DNA of 64,000 nucleotides from Clostridia bacterium (GCA_017475765.1 JAFVEY010000061.1:1-64000), one strand, 5' to 3'; positions 35,401-43,575 are shown, numbered from the stretch's first letter. The notes: generated by a model not told the origin, from the sequence alone. Made by a program: numbers and translations.

Positions 35401-36441
35401 ATCCTCGTTTTCTTTTTTTCTGCTGACGTGTTCCGTGATGTCAGTAATATCAAGACCTTTTTCTTCTGTCATCAGCTCTTCCAGTTTTTGCCGGGCATTT
35501 TCCGACAGCTCTGTGAACTGTTTGATTTTTGCTTCTGCATCGCTGATATCCGCCTGCTTTGCTTCATATTCACCCTCTGCGCTTTTCAGCTCCCTGTTTT
35601 TTTCAAGATATACTCCTGCTTTTTTCCACAGCATATATCGGTTGTATCTGTCGTATTGCTCGGCGATGATTTCCACTTCTTTAAGAGCGGTAAGCGAGTT
35701 TTCTATTTTGCTGTGTGCATCTTCTATCTTGCTCATGGCATCAGACATCGGGTGGAGGTCTTCATCGGACAGCGTACGCAGGGATTCGTTCAGGATGGAA
35801 TAAAGCTGAGCAGGTCTCAGGTTCTCTTTTGAGGCAAGTTTGGAGGATCGTGTTTTGATCAGGATATTGGTAAGCTGATCAAAATCGTCAATTTTTTCTT
35901 TGCTGATACCGAATATTTTTTCTGCAACGATTGCCTTATACTCTGTCGGCTTATCAGTAAACGAATTTTGCTCACCGAGTTCTTTTTTCAATGCTTTAGC
36001 ATCAAGCGGAATAATCTGATCTCCGGCTTGTTTATAAAGAAAGAAATCTTCTCCTATTCTCCTTCCGTCCGTTATACAGAAGCCCCATGTGTTCATTCTT
36101 CCGCCCTTTTTGGCGTGTAAGCCTATACCGATCGTCCTGTACTGCTGACTTGCGGGTTTGATAAATTCCATCCAGATATAGCCTGTGCTTTCATCCTTGC
36201 CGGAATCCTGATCCCCTATCAGATAGAACTCCATTTTTCTGTCACGGCTTCCGAACGGATCCAATCTTGTGGGCTGACGGTCTCCGTCAAGAATATAGGG
36301 AATAAAACTCTGGGTGGTGATTGACTTGCCTGAACCGTTGGAGCCTCTTATCAGTATTTTTCCGTCTTGCGGTTGGAATTCCTCAAGGTCATATACCCAG
36401 AAATTCACAAAACCGAACCTGTTTATTTGCCATCGTTCCAT
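32401..36441 (-). CDS. jetC: Wadjet JetC-like SMC ATPase (TIGR02680)
   Basis: 1346 residues. It is the motor of the complex, which extrudes DNA loops and senses small circular DNA. Walker A is RGSNGSGKS (32-40), the ABC signature is TFSGGERALSLYIPLFAA (~1233-1245) and Walker B is RILALDEAFAGVD (~1268). Between these lie two long charged coiled-coil arms (~280-480, ~740-1010) with a hinge-like globular section near 580-700 (GILGGHSTID). All ATPase motifs appear intact. It starts 5 bases after jetB, preceded by GGAGG. Confidence 0.93.
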   Translation of the reverse strand: MERWQINRFGFVNFWVYDLEEFQPQDGKILIRGSNGSGKSITTQSFIPYILDGDRQPTRLDPFGSRDRKMEFYLIGDQDSGKDESTGYIWMEFIKPASQQYRTIGIGLHAKKGGRMNTWGFCITDGRRIGEDFFLYKQAGDQIIPLDAKALKKELGEQNSFTDKPTEYKAIVAEKIFGISKEKIDDFDQLTNILIKTRSSKLASKENLRPAQLYSILNESLRTLSDEDLHPMSDAMSKIEDAHSKIENSLTALKEVEIIAEQYDRYNRYMLWKKAGVYLEKNRELKSAEGEYEAKQADISDAEAKIKQFTELSENARQKLEELMTEEKGLDITDITEHVSRKKENEDRLAQSKKNEADKLTAIEAKKDIIRKKYAEQKAEADKLEAAEAEIEKCIRNLSDYEEDAFPFYHRFLTTLQKEDLLTHEQYSKEYNLFRQKLAASLDLIKRYEAKKEECRQTKEKLAVLDDVYQKAVSSLKEAERQLDEQKDEAIERLYIAAKENQEYIIDSFMLKKAEELIAGYEGSGSANDYTKLLDANKLAMLSVLTELRIQAEFDKSISKDNCDKLEKELEELKNTSEPVPDRSGQKKAAREALKEHGIPYRSFYECVDFRSDIPEEVRAVIEAELTDAGLLDALIIPEEQKKAAESVLAGFADSYILPEENVLTESSQYFEIITDDSFREEIDKILSSLENKGILSADGYYLNGILGGHSTIDNSAGFIGAERRKKYREKLISELEEKLSAAKKIYDDAGKAYNDVEKRINILDEEYQKMSDIAELNTALNLVFGEQRKADSAKMNYEEQISLCDKKKAELDILYKQIDESCKDFPYYEKTSSAFGAILNDADHYISLVYEAANQIHLKQNTAVLIENINETIEDAENDKDMLSLELNNIRTAIRKYEANIRICEEFLNSPENIDKAKRLEEIYRQTDQLKADKADYDASITENETRLKIYSKDIEKFLEKRIRLTEEESILAAYFEEELELGFVLQRENSTALKQYAEEALSVISPDDVQKSITDISQKLNDTYRKNSNVLSSEYRPMYETLYENSGSDIIRSRVCITLVWQGKPVAPAFFREELGKSIEHDKSLLRREEENMFKEILLNTISKKLSNRIRESNEWIKAMSELMADINTSMGLTFRLMWTPKKDLGENELQFEELNKLLAKNKEWISAEDIDRLTSHFRSKIEYERKLLEESEEDINYSDIIRNILDFRNWFEFRLQYKDPKMQSYKELTNSRFNTFSGGERALSLYIPLFAAVSAQYEKAGDQAPRILALDEAFAGVDESNISEMFALLERLDFGYIVNSQALWGCYDTVPSLGIAELFHDKNSDFVTVIKYKWNGKQKILAE

Positions 36442-36446
36442 AGCTT

Positions 36447-37589
36447 TTAATCCTCCTTGTTGTTTTCGGGCTGATAGTCCTTGGGAAATGTTCCGGCTGT
36501 TTTAAATATGCCGTCGCACAAAAAGCAGTCATCGCCGGTTTTTTCCATCAGCTGCCAATCCGAAAAATATTCCGTAACCTGTTTGATAAATCTGCTGTCA
36601 CTCAGCTCTCGCAGCTGTTTTCCGAGACCTGCTCCAAATTTCTTTCGGCAGTCAAGGATGAGCCTGTCGAATTGTTCCTTTGCAATATAATATTTATGTT
36701 TATCATTATATGGCAGGCTGTATAGATGGCCTTTTCCGAGTTCCGTACACATCAGCAACGCAAAGCCTGAAAGTGCATTATCGGAGGGATGTATTTTGCC
36801 GAAAGTGTCGTTTTCGTTCAGCATATAAAAGGCAGCGCCGTTATGTATATCCAATCGTCCGTTCAGATATTCGTCAAGATATTTCCGGATGGCTCTTCTT
36901 TGGTTTTTCAGATATATACTGTCCTTATCATCCTTGCTTTCCCAATACATAGCGGGCTGCAGAAGCAGTCTTCTGTAAACTCTGTTGGTTCGTGCATAGC
37001 CTGTATCATTATCCATATATACATCCGTATGACTTTCAAAATCTCTGTAATTTTCAAAATCAAAAATGTCTATATTATGGTTGACGGAAAAATAGGTGGA
37101 AAGGCCTGTGTTTTCATACAGGATCTGCTTTTCTCTGTCATTTTCCAGGTTTTCAATAGAACCGTCGGATATTTTCAGCAGATTCATTTTCTGTGCAAAT
37201 TTAAGGACTCTTACCAGAGCTTTCCGGTCGGTAAACCGTGTGAAATTGATATCAATGATATTGCCCGTGATCTTCTCCATACTTTCCGTCAGTTCTGAAA
37301 GAAGAAATTGTTCGCCGTCAAATTTATCGTCCAAAAATATGAGCAAAGCACAAAACAGACAATAGTCATTGGCATTTTCAAAGCTTTGTATACCCATATA
37401 AGGCTTTGCTTCAGCAGGTGTTTTTTCAAGCTTGACAATCTTATTATTGACAATAATATTCCAACCGACAAATTCATTCAGGAATTTTTTCATTTTTTCG
37501 TCAACAGCTCGCTTTATACGAAAGTATTCGCCGCTGTCGTTTTCTCGTATAAACCAGAAATTTTCAAGAAGGTCGGTAAATTCATTCAT
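36447..37589 (-). CDS. jetB: Wadjet JetB-like kite subunit (DUF2398, TIGR02678)
   Basis: 380 residues, soluble. TIGR02678-like features: an N-terminal winged-helix dimer region with RIKRAVDEKMKKFL and MGIQSFENANDYCLFCALL, and the central YARTNRVYRRLLLQPAMYW with a conserved NQRRAIRKYL helix. It acts as a kite/MukE-like regulator that joins JetA to the JetC head. It overlaps jetA by 8 bases and is separated from jetC by 5 bases, indicating coupled translation. Confidence 0.88.
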   Translation of the reverse strand: MNEFTDLLENFWFIRENDSGEYFRIKRAVDEKMKKFLNEFVGWNIIVNNKIVKLEKTPAEAKPYMGIQSFENANDYCLFCALLIFLDDKFDGEQFLLSELTESMEKITGNIIDINFTRFTDRKALVRVLKFAQKMNLLKISDGSIENLENDREKQILYENTGLSTYFSVNHNIDIFDFENYRDFESHTDVYMDNDTGYARTNRVYRRLLLQPAMYWESKDDKDSIYLKNQRRAIRKYLDEYLNGRLDIHNGAAFYMLNENDTFGKIHPSDNALSGFALLMCTELGKGHLYSLPYNDKHKYYIAKEQFDRLILDCRKKFGAGLGKQLRELSDSRFIKQVTEYFSDWQLMEKTGDDCFLCDGIFKTAGTFPKDYQPENNKED

Positions 37590-39081
37590 TTTCTTCTACC
37601 TCAAATTCAAAAGTATATGCAGGCATAAAAAGATCTCCGTCGGCAAAATGGAGGGTAACAGATTCTTTGGTGGGAAGCATACGGAACTTTTTGCCGAAAT
37701 CAGTTATACCTGTTTTGTTTTTGTTTTGACTTGCGAGTGTGATCCATTTGAGTATGATAATTCTCAGTTCAACAGGAATGTTTTGTCCTGTCAGCTCCGA
37801 GACAGATAATTTGTTGTTTCGGGTATAATCGCCGATCATTTGGCGTTCCTTATTGATCTGCTCCAGTTTTTTCTGTCGGTGTATTTCCTTTTCCCAATTT
37901 CTGATGGTAATGCCTTCTGCTTTGATTCTTGGTTTATATTTGCGTGTAACGGGTTTTACCTCAAATATCTGAGGAGAGAGATCTGCTGCATTTTCAAAAA
38001 TACTGTCGGTATCTCTGTCTGTATTGTATTTATAATGTTCAATATTCATCACTCCGAATACGTGTGCCGAAAGGCAGTGCGCTTCATCTGCATCACTACA
38101 CGCTGCAAACATTTCCATATATTTGCGGTATTCCTGTTTTTTGCTGATTCCTGCATTTTGCAGCTGCATGAGAAGTAATGCGTTATTCACCATTTTTCTG
38201 ATAATATCGTTGGTATATTCCATTGCATTGCTGCAGTAGGATTCTTTACCGTCAACAGCAATAAACCAGGCATACAGTCCGTTCCATTCATTATTGATCT
38301 TTTCTTCGATCTGGCTGCGGCTGATTGTTTCCGAATGGGCTCTCGGTATTTCAATTTCACTTTCGAGCAGTCTTTGTATCAGTCGGTCTTTCGTTTCGGG
38401 CGATATTTTTTTCAGGTTATTTTCTATTTTTATAGAATGTCTTTGAAGCTGCGTGATAAAATCCCTCAGGTATTCAATAAATCTGTCTTTATGTATCAGA
38501 AAATCAATGGAGCTGATCAGCTTTTCCCCGTTGACAGAGCCGAATGAATAGATATAGTCAGAGTAATTCCTGCTGAGTCTCTTGAAATCCTCCTGCAGAT
38601 TCCTCCACCATTCGTTAAGCTCCTTATTGCTCATTTCATTGACGGCGGTTTCTGTCTGATGCAAATAATCGTTGATACGGACGAGCAGCGAGGACGATAA
38701 GGTATTTCCCTCAGAAAACATATTTTCAAGCTCAATGGTCATTCTTTCGATGATAACGGCATCCTCGGTCAATGAATAGCGGTAGACTTTATTCTGATAT
38801 TCCTCAATAGTCCTGACTCTTCTCGGATCCTGCATAGGGGAGACACAGCCCCAGTTTGTGAGCTGTGAAAGAGCCGATTTTAGTTTATCTGAAGCAAGTG
38901 AAGAGAAGTTGTCATAGTCCCGCAGCTTCAGCATGATATCGTCGGTGCTTAATTGGGAATTGTAGGATTCTTTTTCAATATAAAGGATACGCATTACCGT
39001 TCTGTACAAGAGAGCATCGTTAGGGGCGGTCAGATAGGAGGCAGCATTTATGCTGTTCATTTTATCAATATTCAGCTTCAT
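37582..39081 (-). CDS. jetA: Wadjet JetA-like kleisin subunit (DUF2397, TIGR02677)
   Basis: 499 residues. I start at ATG 39081 (AGAAGGTG ten bases upstream); ATG 39102 is the alternative. The N-terminal winged helix has YLTAPNDALLYRTVMRILY and SALSQLTNWGCVSP. The central helical part contains EWWRNLQEDFKRLSRNY. TIGR02677 matches this layout. It bridges the two JetC heads as a kleisin. First gene of the operon; the promoter lies 140 bases upstream with a leader hairpin. Confidence 0.88.
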   Translation of the reverse strand: MKLNIDKMNSINAASYLTAPNDALLYRTVMRILYIEKESYNSQLSTDDIMLKLRDYDNFSSLASDKLKSALSQLTNWGCVSPMQDPRRVRTIEEYQNKVYRYSLTEDAVIIERMTIELENMFSEGNTLSSSLLVRINDYLHQTETAVNEMSNKELNEWWRNLQEDFKRLSRNYSDYIYSFGSVNGEKLISSIDFLIHKDRFIEYLRDFITQLQRHSIKIENNLKKISPETKDRLIQRLLESEIEIPRAHSETISRSQIEEKINNEWNGLYAWFIAVDGKESYCSNAMEYTNDIIRKMVNNALLLMQLQNAGISKKQEYRKYMEMFAACSDADEAHCLSAHVFGVMNIEHYKYNTDRDTDSIFENAADLSPQIFEVKPVTRKYKPRIKAEGITIRNWEKEIHRQKKLEQINKERQMIGDYTRNNKLSVSELTGQNIPVELRIIILKWITLASQNKNKTGITDFGKKFRMLPTKESVTLHFADGDLFMPAYTFEFEVEENE

Positions 39082-39123
39082 TGATTCTTTACACCTTCTC
39101 ATAAAAGGACTTATATATTAGAC

Positions 39124-39162
39124 CTGCCCGACAACCTCTAAAGCGCTGGTTGAACGGGCAAA
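39124..39162 (-). other. Leader hairpin upstream of jetA
   Basis: TGCCCG-ACAACC ... GGTTG-AA-CGGGCA forms a stem-loop within the transcribed leader, about 45 bases before the jetA start. A structural role in regulation is possible; no poly-U follows. Confidence 0.5.
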
Positions 39163-39194
39163 ATCCATAAGAAAAAATGATAATTTCAGGGTTG

Positions 39195-39212
39195 ATTGCA
39201 CAGTATTGCACA
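39195..39212 (-). promoter_or_regulatory. Tandem operator candidate of the jet operon
   Basis: Two exact ATTGCACA units at 39195-39202 and 39205-39212, ten bases apart (one helical turn), lie on the predicted transcription start of the jet operon. Confidence 0.5.
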
Positions 39213-39218
39213 ATTAGT

Positions 39219-39247
39219 ATTATAATATATTTCAATAATTATGTCAA
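39219..39247 (-). promoter_or_regulatory. jet operon promoter
   Basis: Perfect consensus: TTGACA (39242-39247), 17 bases, TATAAT (39219-39224) on the minus strand. The rest of the gap, 39248-39450, is AT-rich with nothing recognised. Confidence 0.85.
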
Positions 39248-39454
39248 TAAAATCCTATTTTCTTCAATATCCGACCAATATATAGACTTAGCCAGCATCA
39301 AAATGCTGTTTTGAAAGAAAAATGAAACTTTCTGTATTGAACGGCAGACAAAATGGTGATATAATTTGATTACTATATTGAAACTGATAAAAAGGTTTTC
39401 TATTACGGGAAGAATTAATGAAGATTGCCTGGATCATTGTATGAGAGGAATACT

Positions 39455-39493
39455 TTAAAACGGCTTGAAACCAATCGTTTCAAGCCGTTTTAA
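39455..39493. terminator. Bidirectional terminator after mutY
   Basis: AAAACGGCTTGAAAC-caatc-GTTTCAAGCCGTTTT, a perfect 15-bp stem that serves the minus-strand mutY gene. Confidence 0.85.
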
Positions 39494-39505
39494 AGTGTCG
39501 GGAGA

Positions 39506-40549
39506 TTATTTTGACAGATTTTTTATGAATGTCTGAAAGGCTGTCGGCAAAGGATATTTTTCCGAAAGCTCCTGCGGAGATACCCAAAGAAATTGGCTGC
39601 ATTGCTGCTCAACCGTCACCAGATAACCCTTCATGTGCCAATCAATATGCGTAAAAACGTGTTTCGCATTTTTTAGAAAGGAAATTTTCATAGAAGTGAG
39701 CTGCCACTCCCTTAATATGGATTTTAGTTCTTCTTCCGAATAGAACCCGTTCAGATTCGGAAGCTGATACATACCCGACAGCAGTCCTTTTTCCGTTCTC
39801 TTTTCAATGGCGATCCTGTTGTTTTCAGTCATTAACACCAATATGGTTTTTTCTTCTCTTTTTCGTTTCAGCTTTTTGATCCTCACAGGAATTTCAGCTG
39901 TTAAATTGTCCCTGTGTGCAATACAGTCACTCTGAACAGGACATCGTGTACATTCGGGCGCTGCGCCGGGCAGACAGACCATTTCGCCCAGTTCCATCAG
40001 CGCTTCGTTAAACATTCCGGACTGCTCAGGCAGGATTTTTTGGAGTTTTTGGTCAATTTCCTTTTTTGTTTCGGGCAGCAAGACATTTTTTCGGCTTCCC
40101 AGCACTCTTGAAATAACCCGCAGCACATTGCCGTCTATGGCGGTCACTTTTTCGTTAAAACAGATCGAGGCAATAGCTCCTGCTGTATATTCGCCCACTC
40201 CCGGCAGCTTCAATAGCTGCTCATAAGAATCCGGAAACCTGCCGCCATATTCCTGCATGATCAGTTCTGCTGCTTTTTTCAGATTTTTTGCACGGCTGTA
40301 ATAGCCTAACCCTTCCCAGAGCTTCAATAATTTATCTTCCGCAACCAAACTCAGGCTTTCTGTATCGGGAAGCTCTTTCATAAAATTGACATAGTACTTT
40401 TTGACAGCTTCAATTCTTGTTTGCTGCAGCATAATTTCGGAAATCCAGATATGATACGGATGCCGGTCTTTTCGCCAGGGAAGATCCCTTTTGTTTGTTT
40501 CAAACCATTGCAGAAGCGGTTTTACGATATTTTGCAAATGTTCCTGCAT
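39506..40549 (-). CDS. mutY: A/G-specific adenine glycosylase
   Basis: 347 residues. It removes adenine mispaired with 8-oxoguanine. The HhH-GPD fold has IMLQQTRIEAV (catalytic Glu), LPGVGEYTAGAI (hairpin) and AIDGNVLRV (catalytic Asp). The 4Fe-4S site is CLPGAAPECTRCPVQSDC (C-x8-C-x2-C-x5-C as read). A C-terminal NUDIX-like 8-oxoG recognition domain starts near residue 230 (GLLSGMYQLPN). AGGAG is present before the ATG. Single gene between the terminator and debris. Confidence 0.95.
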   Translation of the reverse strand: MQEHLQNIVKPLLQWFETNKRDLPWRKDRHPYHIWISEIMLQQTRIEAVKKYYVNFMKELPDTESLSLVAEDKLLKLWEGLGYYSRAKNLKKAAELIMQEYGGRFPDSYEQLLKLPGVGEYTAGAIASICFNEKVTAIDGNVLRVISRVLGSRKNVLLPETKKEIDQKLQKILPEQSGMFNEALMELGEMVCLPGAAPECTRCPVQSDCIAHRDNLTAEIPVRIKKLKRKREEKTILVLMTENNRIAIEKRTEKGLLSGMYQLPNLNGFYSEEELKSILREWQLTSMKISFLKNAKHVFTHIDWHMKGYLVTVEQQCSQFLWVSPQELSEKYPLPTAFQTFIKNLSK

Positions 40550-40639
40550 ACTGTTATTCTCCTGTGACAGTCATTTTATTGTTTGTTTTGGCTGCTATAA
40601 TATAACATATCTGTCATAAAAAAGCAATATTTTTACCAT

Positions 40640-41160
40640 ATTATAAAAAGAATTTTATTGCGAACAAATCCCTTACAGTAACCGCACCTCAGCCGGAAAA
40701 CGGAAAGATGTTCTCGCATTGGGAAGTAAACGGAAAGGCTGTCAGCTATTCCGAAACATACAGCTTTGTCGTTAAGGAAAGCGCAGATTTGATACCTGTT
40801 TATGTTGAAGATACGACAGAAGGTGTCAGCTTACAGCATAGTGACGCTTGGATCATCGGTTGGCTGATAGACTTCTTCAACGGCTTGCTGTTGGCGGCAG
40901 GAATACTTCTCCTGCTTATTCCTCTTGTGATGCTTATCCTGATTATGTTCGTCAAGCTGTTTATCAGATACTTTGAGCTTGCTATGCTTCAATGTGTATT
41001 GCCTGTATTTCGCTTGTCTGACGGATGAAGCGACAAAGCAGTATTTCAGAAAGTTTATACTGACCTGTATCTCCGTTGTTGTCGAAGTGGTCTTTATGGC
41101 GGTGATATGGTATATCTATGTCGAATATCTCAATCAAGCCTTTTCTGTCAGCACACAAGC
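40640..41160 (+). pseudogene. Fragments of a surface protein and a conjugation membrane protein (frameshifted)
   Basis: The first part (MFSHWEVNGKAVSYSETYSF, 40708-40830) belongs to a cell-surface repeat found in Clostridial wall proteins. It runs into SDAWIIGWLIDFFNGLLLAAG, a membrane protein resembling TrbL/VirB6-type conjugation genes of integrative elements. After FELAMLQCVLPV the frame shifts and continues in the next frame as FACLTDEATKQYFRKF ... VVEVVFMAVIWYIYVEYL to about 41160. Neither end is complete, so this is leftover integrative-element DNA. Confidence 0.65.
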
Positions 41161-41202
41161 AAATAAAAAGGACTGCCGAAGCAGTCCGAAAGATATGGTT
41201 AT

Positions 41203-41811
41203 TTATGATAACTCTGTATTTATACGCTTTTCAATATCCCTTTCAATCATATCCTCACGAAACGGAATAAAATCGAAAATATAAGGATCTTTCATTGTCT
41301 GCACAGCAAGCTCGCTTTGAGGAGAAGGTAATCTTTTTTCAAAATTTGAAACTTTGTCAGCAAGAACTTGACGACCGTATAAATTGCTTTCGATCTGATG
41401 AACTAAAATATCTCTTGACCAACCGTTTTCGATTGTCTTTTTGATATACCAACTTCGGATACTATTATCACCGATCTTATCCAAGAGGATGATATTATGT
41501 CCCCAGGGAATTTGTGCAACAGCCCGTTGCACAAATTCTTCGTCAGTATATGTCAAAGCAGTTTTAGCCATATATTTCAGATTTCTAACAGAATAACCTT
41601 TAGCACCGGGAAATGACAAGCGTAAATCTGCGGAAAGAGAATCAATAAATTTATTTCCCCATTCTTTGTGGGCATTTATTATTCTGCCAATATTATAGTA
41701 AAGCATCGTCATTTCATAATTGGCATTTAATGCGGCTCTGTATTGTGCGGAAGATATTTTTGTTTTTATCTTTTCGATTATTTCAATATATTCATTGTTG
41801 TTCATCAGCAT
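41203..41811 (-). CDS. DUF1016 (YhcG-type) protein lacking its nuclease domain
   Basis: 202 residues. The N-terminal DUF1016_N domain is intact: YYNIGRIINAHKEWGNKFI, FPGAKGYSVRNLKYMAK, VAQIPWGHNIILLDKI. The sequence ends right after DPYIFDFIPFREDMIERDIE with a stop where full proteins continue into a PD-(D/E)XK nuclease domain of ~130 residues. So it is a C-terminally truncated relative, probably inactive as a nuclease. It overlaps the HIT gene by 20 bases. Confidence 0.85.
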   Translation of the reverse strand: MLMNNNEYIEIIEKIKTKISSAQYRAALNANYEMTMLYYNIGRIINAHKEWGNKFIDSLSADLRLSFPGAKGYSVRNLKYMAKTALTYTDEEFVQRAVAQIPWGHNIILLDKIGDNSIRSWYIKKTIENGWSRDILVHQIESNLYGRQVLADKVSNFEKRLPSPQSELAVQTMKDPYIFDFIPFREDMIERDIEKRINTELS

Positions 41812-42280
41812 AGCTTTTCCCCAATCTGTTCAGTTCTGCAAGTAATTTCATCTTCATTTCCGATAATTCTTTTTCTGATGGTCTGTTTTCATCGCTATAC
41901 ATTTTATCTATCGGATACCACCAGACAGGACCTTTACCATTATTGCCGTAGTTTTCAATATCTCCTGTTCTGCGTGGGTAAATATGCCAATGAAGATGGG
42001 CTTCTCCGTTACCAAGCAGCTCATAATTGATTTTCTCGGCACCAAAAGCATTTTGTACTGCTTGTGCTACCATTGTCATTTCTTCCATAAATTTCTGTCT
42101 TTCCAATTTTTCAAGATGGAATAGCTCGGTTTTACCGCTGTGAAATTTGTAAAGGAATAAAGTATATCCATAAAAATGCTGATTATCTCCAACAACTACA
42201 TATCCTGTTTCAAGCTCTTTTACAAAAAAAGGATTTGTTCCATTTTTTATCATTTGGATTCTGTCACATATAAAGCACAC
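41792..42280 (-). CDS. HIT-family nucleotide hydrolase
   Basis: 162 residues. The histidine triad H95-L-H97-W-H99-I is present; H97 is the nucleophile. An N-terminal CFIC pair and the GDNQHFYGYTLFLYKFH pattern fit the branch of diadenosine polyphosphate or nucleoside phosphoramidate hydrolases. Substrate cannot be read from sequence. The ATG at 42280 has a poor ribosome site. The start of the DUF1016 gene lies within its last codons. Confidence 0.88.
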   Translation of the reverse strand: MCFICDRIQMIKNGTNPFFVKELETGYVVVGDNQHFYGYTLFLYKFHSGKTELFHLEKLERQKFMEEMTMVAQAVQNAFGAEKINYELLGNGEAHLHWHIYPRRTGDIENYGNNGKGPVWWYPIDKMYSDENRPSEKELSEMKMKLLAELNRLGKSYADEQQ

Positions 42281-42364
42281 ACATAATTCCCCCCCTAAAA
42301 AACTTTTACAATGATTTTATTATAACATAGAAGAACACAAAAAACCATATCTTTTCAAAAATAG

Positions 42365-42652
42365 TGGGACTTCAAGTCCCGGATAGATAGAAAAAGGACT
42401 GCCGTGTGACAGTCCTGAAAGGAAAAAATAGTCTTGTAAAATGATGTTGTATAATAAAACTTAACACAACGAAGTCAAAAAATAGAATAGAGAACAAGAA
42501 AGGTTGTGTCAAAAATGAGTGAACAAAGAAAGCTTAAGAAACATAGAAAATAGAGATGAGATAGATGAAGAACGATATCAATTTTTAAAAACTGTGATAG
42601 AAGAATATAAAGAACATTATCTGTGAGTCATGGGGCTTGAAGTCCCATTTTT
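42365..42652. other. Non-coding region with paired GGGACTTCAAGTCCC hairpins
   Basis: GGGACTT-c-AAGTCCC at 42365-42379 and GGGGCTT-g-AAGTCCC at 42634-42648 are near-identical hairpins in the same stretch. A third hairpin AGGACTG/CAGTCCT lies at 42396-42417. Between them is a promoter-like TTAACA / TAGAAT (42461-42490) and a possible 35-residue GTG-start frame (42519-42626, MNKESLRNIENRDE...). The second hairpin ends in TTTTTACC and may be its terminator. I do not call the frame a gene. Confidence 0.4.
42442..42475. repeat. 34-bp intergenic repeat, copy 2 (inverse of 23724-23757)
   Basis: TGATGTTGTATAATAAAAC then TTAACACAACGAAGT, almost identical to the reverse complement of copy 1. Both copies carry a -35-like TT(G/A)ACA followed by a -10-like box on the same side. 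Confidence 0.65.
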
Positions 42653-42657
42653 ACCTC

Positions 42658-42686
42658 TTGACAATAGATAACATTCGTGTTATCGT
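42658..42686 (+). promoter_or_regulatory. Promoter and operator of the small XRE regulator
   Basis: TTGACA (42658-42663), 17 bases, TATCGT (42681-42686). The perfect palindrome GATAACA-ttcg-TGTTATC (42667-42684) sits between the boxes, ideal for autorepression. Confidence 0.75.
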
Positions 42687-42707
42687 ATATCAGAAGTGAG
42701 CAGCATA

Positions 42708-42920
42708 ATGAATAGTAATGAGGAAGATATCATAAAAACGCTGATCAGTATCAGAGAGGAACAGGGTATTTCGCAGCGGCAGCTTGCAGAAATGATCGGC
42801 ATAAAACAGCCGGCAATCGCACGACTGGAAAGCGGACGGGCTGCTCCCAACATCAATACACTCAAAAAACTGCTTGCACCTTTAGGGTATACATTGACGA
42901 TTTCTCAGATAGACAAATGA
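42708..42920 (+). CDS. Small XRE-family DNA-binding protein
   Basis: 70 residues from ATG 42708 (GTG 42696 is the alternative). A single helix-turn-helix covers ISIREEQGISQRQLAEMIG / IKQPAIARLESGR / NINTLKKLLAPLGYTL, of the HigA/HipB size class. It lies 22 bases after a palindrome that overlaps its promoter, so it is probably autorepressed. A partner follows 20 bases downstream but is frameshifted; the pair may be a decayed toxin-antitoxin unit. Confidence 0.85.
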   Translation: MNSNEEDIIKTLISIREEQGISQRQLAEMIGIKQPAIARLESGRAAPNINTLKKLLAPLGYTLTISQIDK

Positions 42921-42939
42921 TTTGAAAGGATGGCTTTTT

Positions 42940-43471
42940 ATGGTTGATTATATGATTTCTGCACAAGCTGAGGTACTTTACGAAAAAGCGTATAATATTT
43001 TAGCAAAATATACAAGGAGAGTTTTTACTTTTTAAAGATTATTTTGAATATGAATTTCCTAAAGAAGAACAGTTGGAAATGCCATCTTGGAAATCCTATG
43101 ATACAAATGTTTATTATGAGATGCAGACCAAAATAGACATGCAAAAACTGAAACCATTTTTCATTGTGGGGCATTATCCTTATACAGTATCACTATTGTT
43201 GAAAATCAATACCAATTATAAAGCAGATGTATTTCATAAAGCAGGGCTGCAAGGCAGCAGTAAGGATTGGGAACGATTATCAGCAATACTTATGGATGAT
43301 TATTATATGGAGAATAGTGGAATTGATTTATTTGAATTTGATTCAGATGATGATATTTTTTGCATTTTTTCCGAATATATTGATGCCGTATTCAGATTTG
43401 CTTTACGTTATTTATTGCTTGTTTGCAACGATGATGACTCAATGATCAAATATCTTACAAGTACCGCATGA
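42940..43471 (+). pseudogene. Frameshifted partner of the XRE regulator
   Basis: ATG 42940 (GAAAGGATGG upstream) opens MVDYMISAQAEVLYEKAYNI and stops after 31 codons. The next frame continues without a start, FLLFKDYFEYEFPKEEQLEMP, to 43471 (KYLTSTA). A one-base slip near 43020-43035 separates them. Together they would be ~175 residues of unknown family. The longer frame alone has only a weak TTG start at 43073. Confidence 0.55.
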
Positions 43472-43523
43472 TCTGATTGACCATAACAGACCATCTGCAA
43501 AGAGCCGCCAGTATTGGCTCTTT

Positions 43524-43571
43524 TTTATAAAAAAGAGAAGCCTTGAAAACTTGATGTTTTCAAGGCTTCTC
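43524..43571 (-). terminator. tRNA-Trp terminator
   Basis: The stem GAAGCCTTGAAAAC / GTTTTCAAGGCTTC is followed by TCTTTTTT on the minus strand. Confidence 0.9.
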
Positions 43572-43575
43572 GGAG

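Noticed and set aside
42519..42626. 35-codon GTG-start ORF between hairpins
   Set aside because: The nearest purine-rich site is 14 bases away and the protein has no signature; kept only as a note in the region feature.
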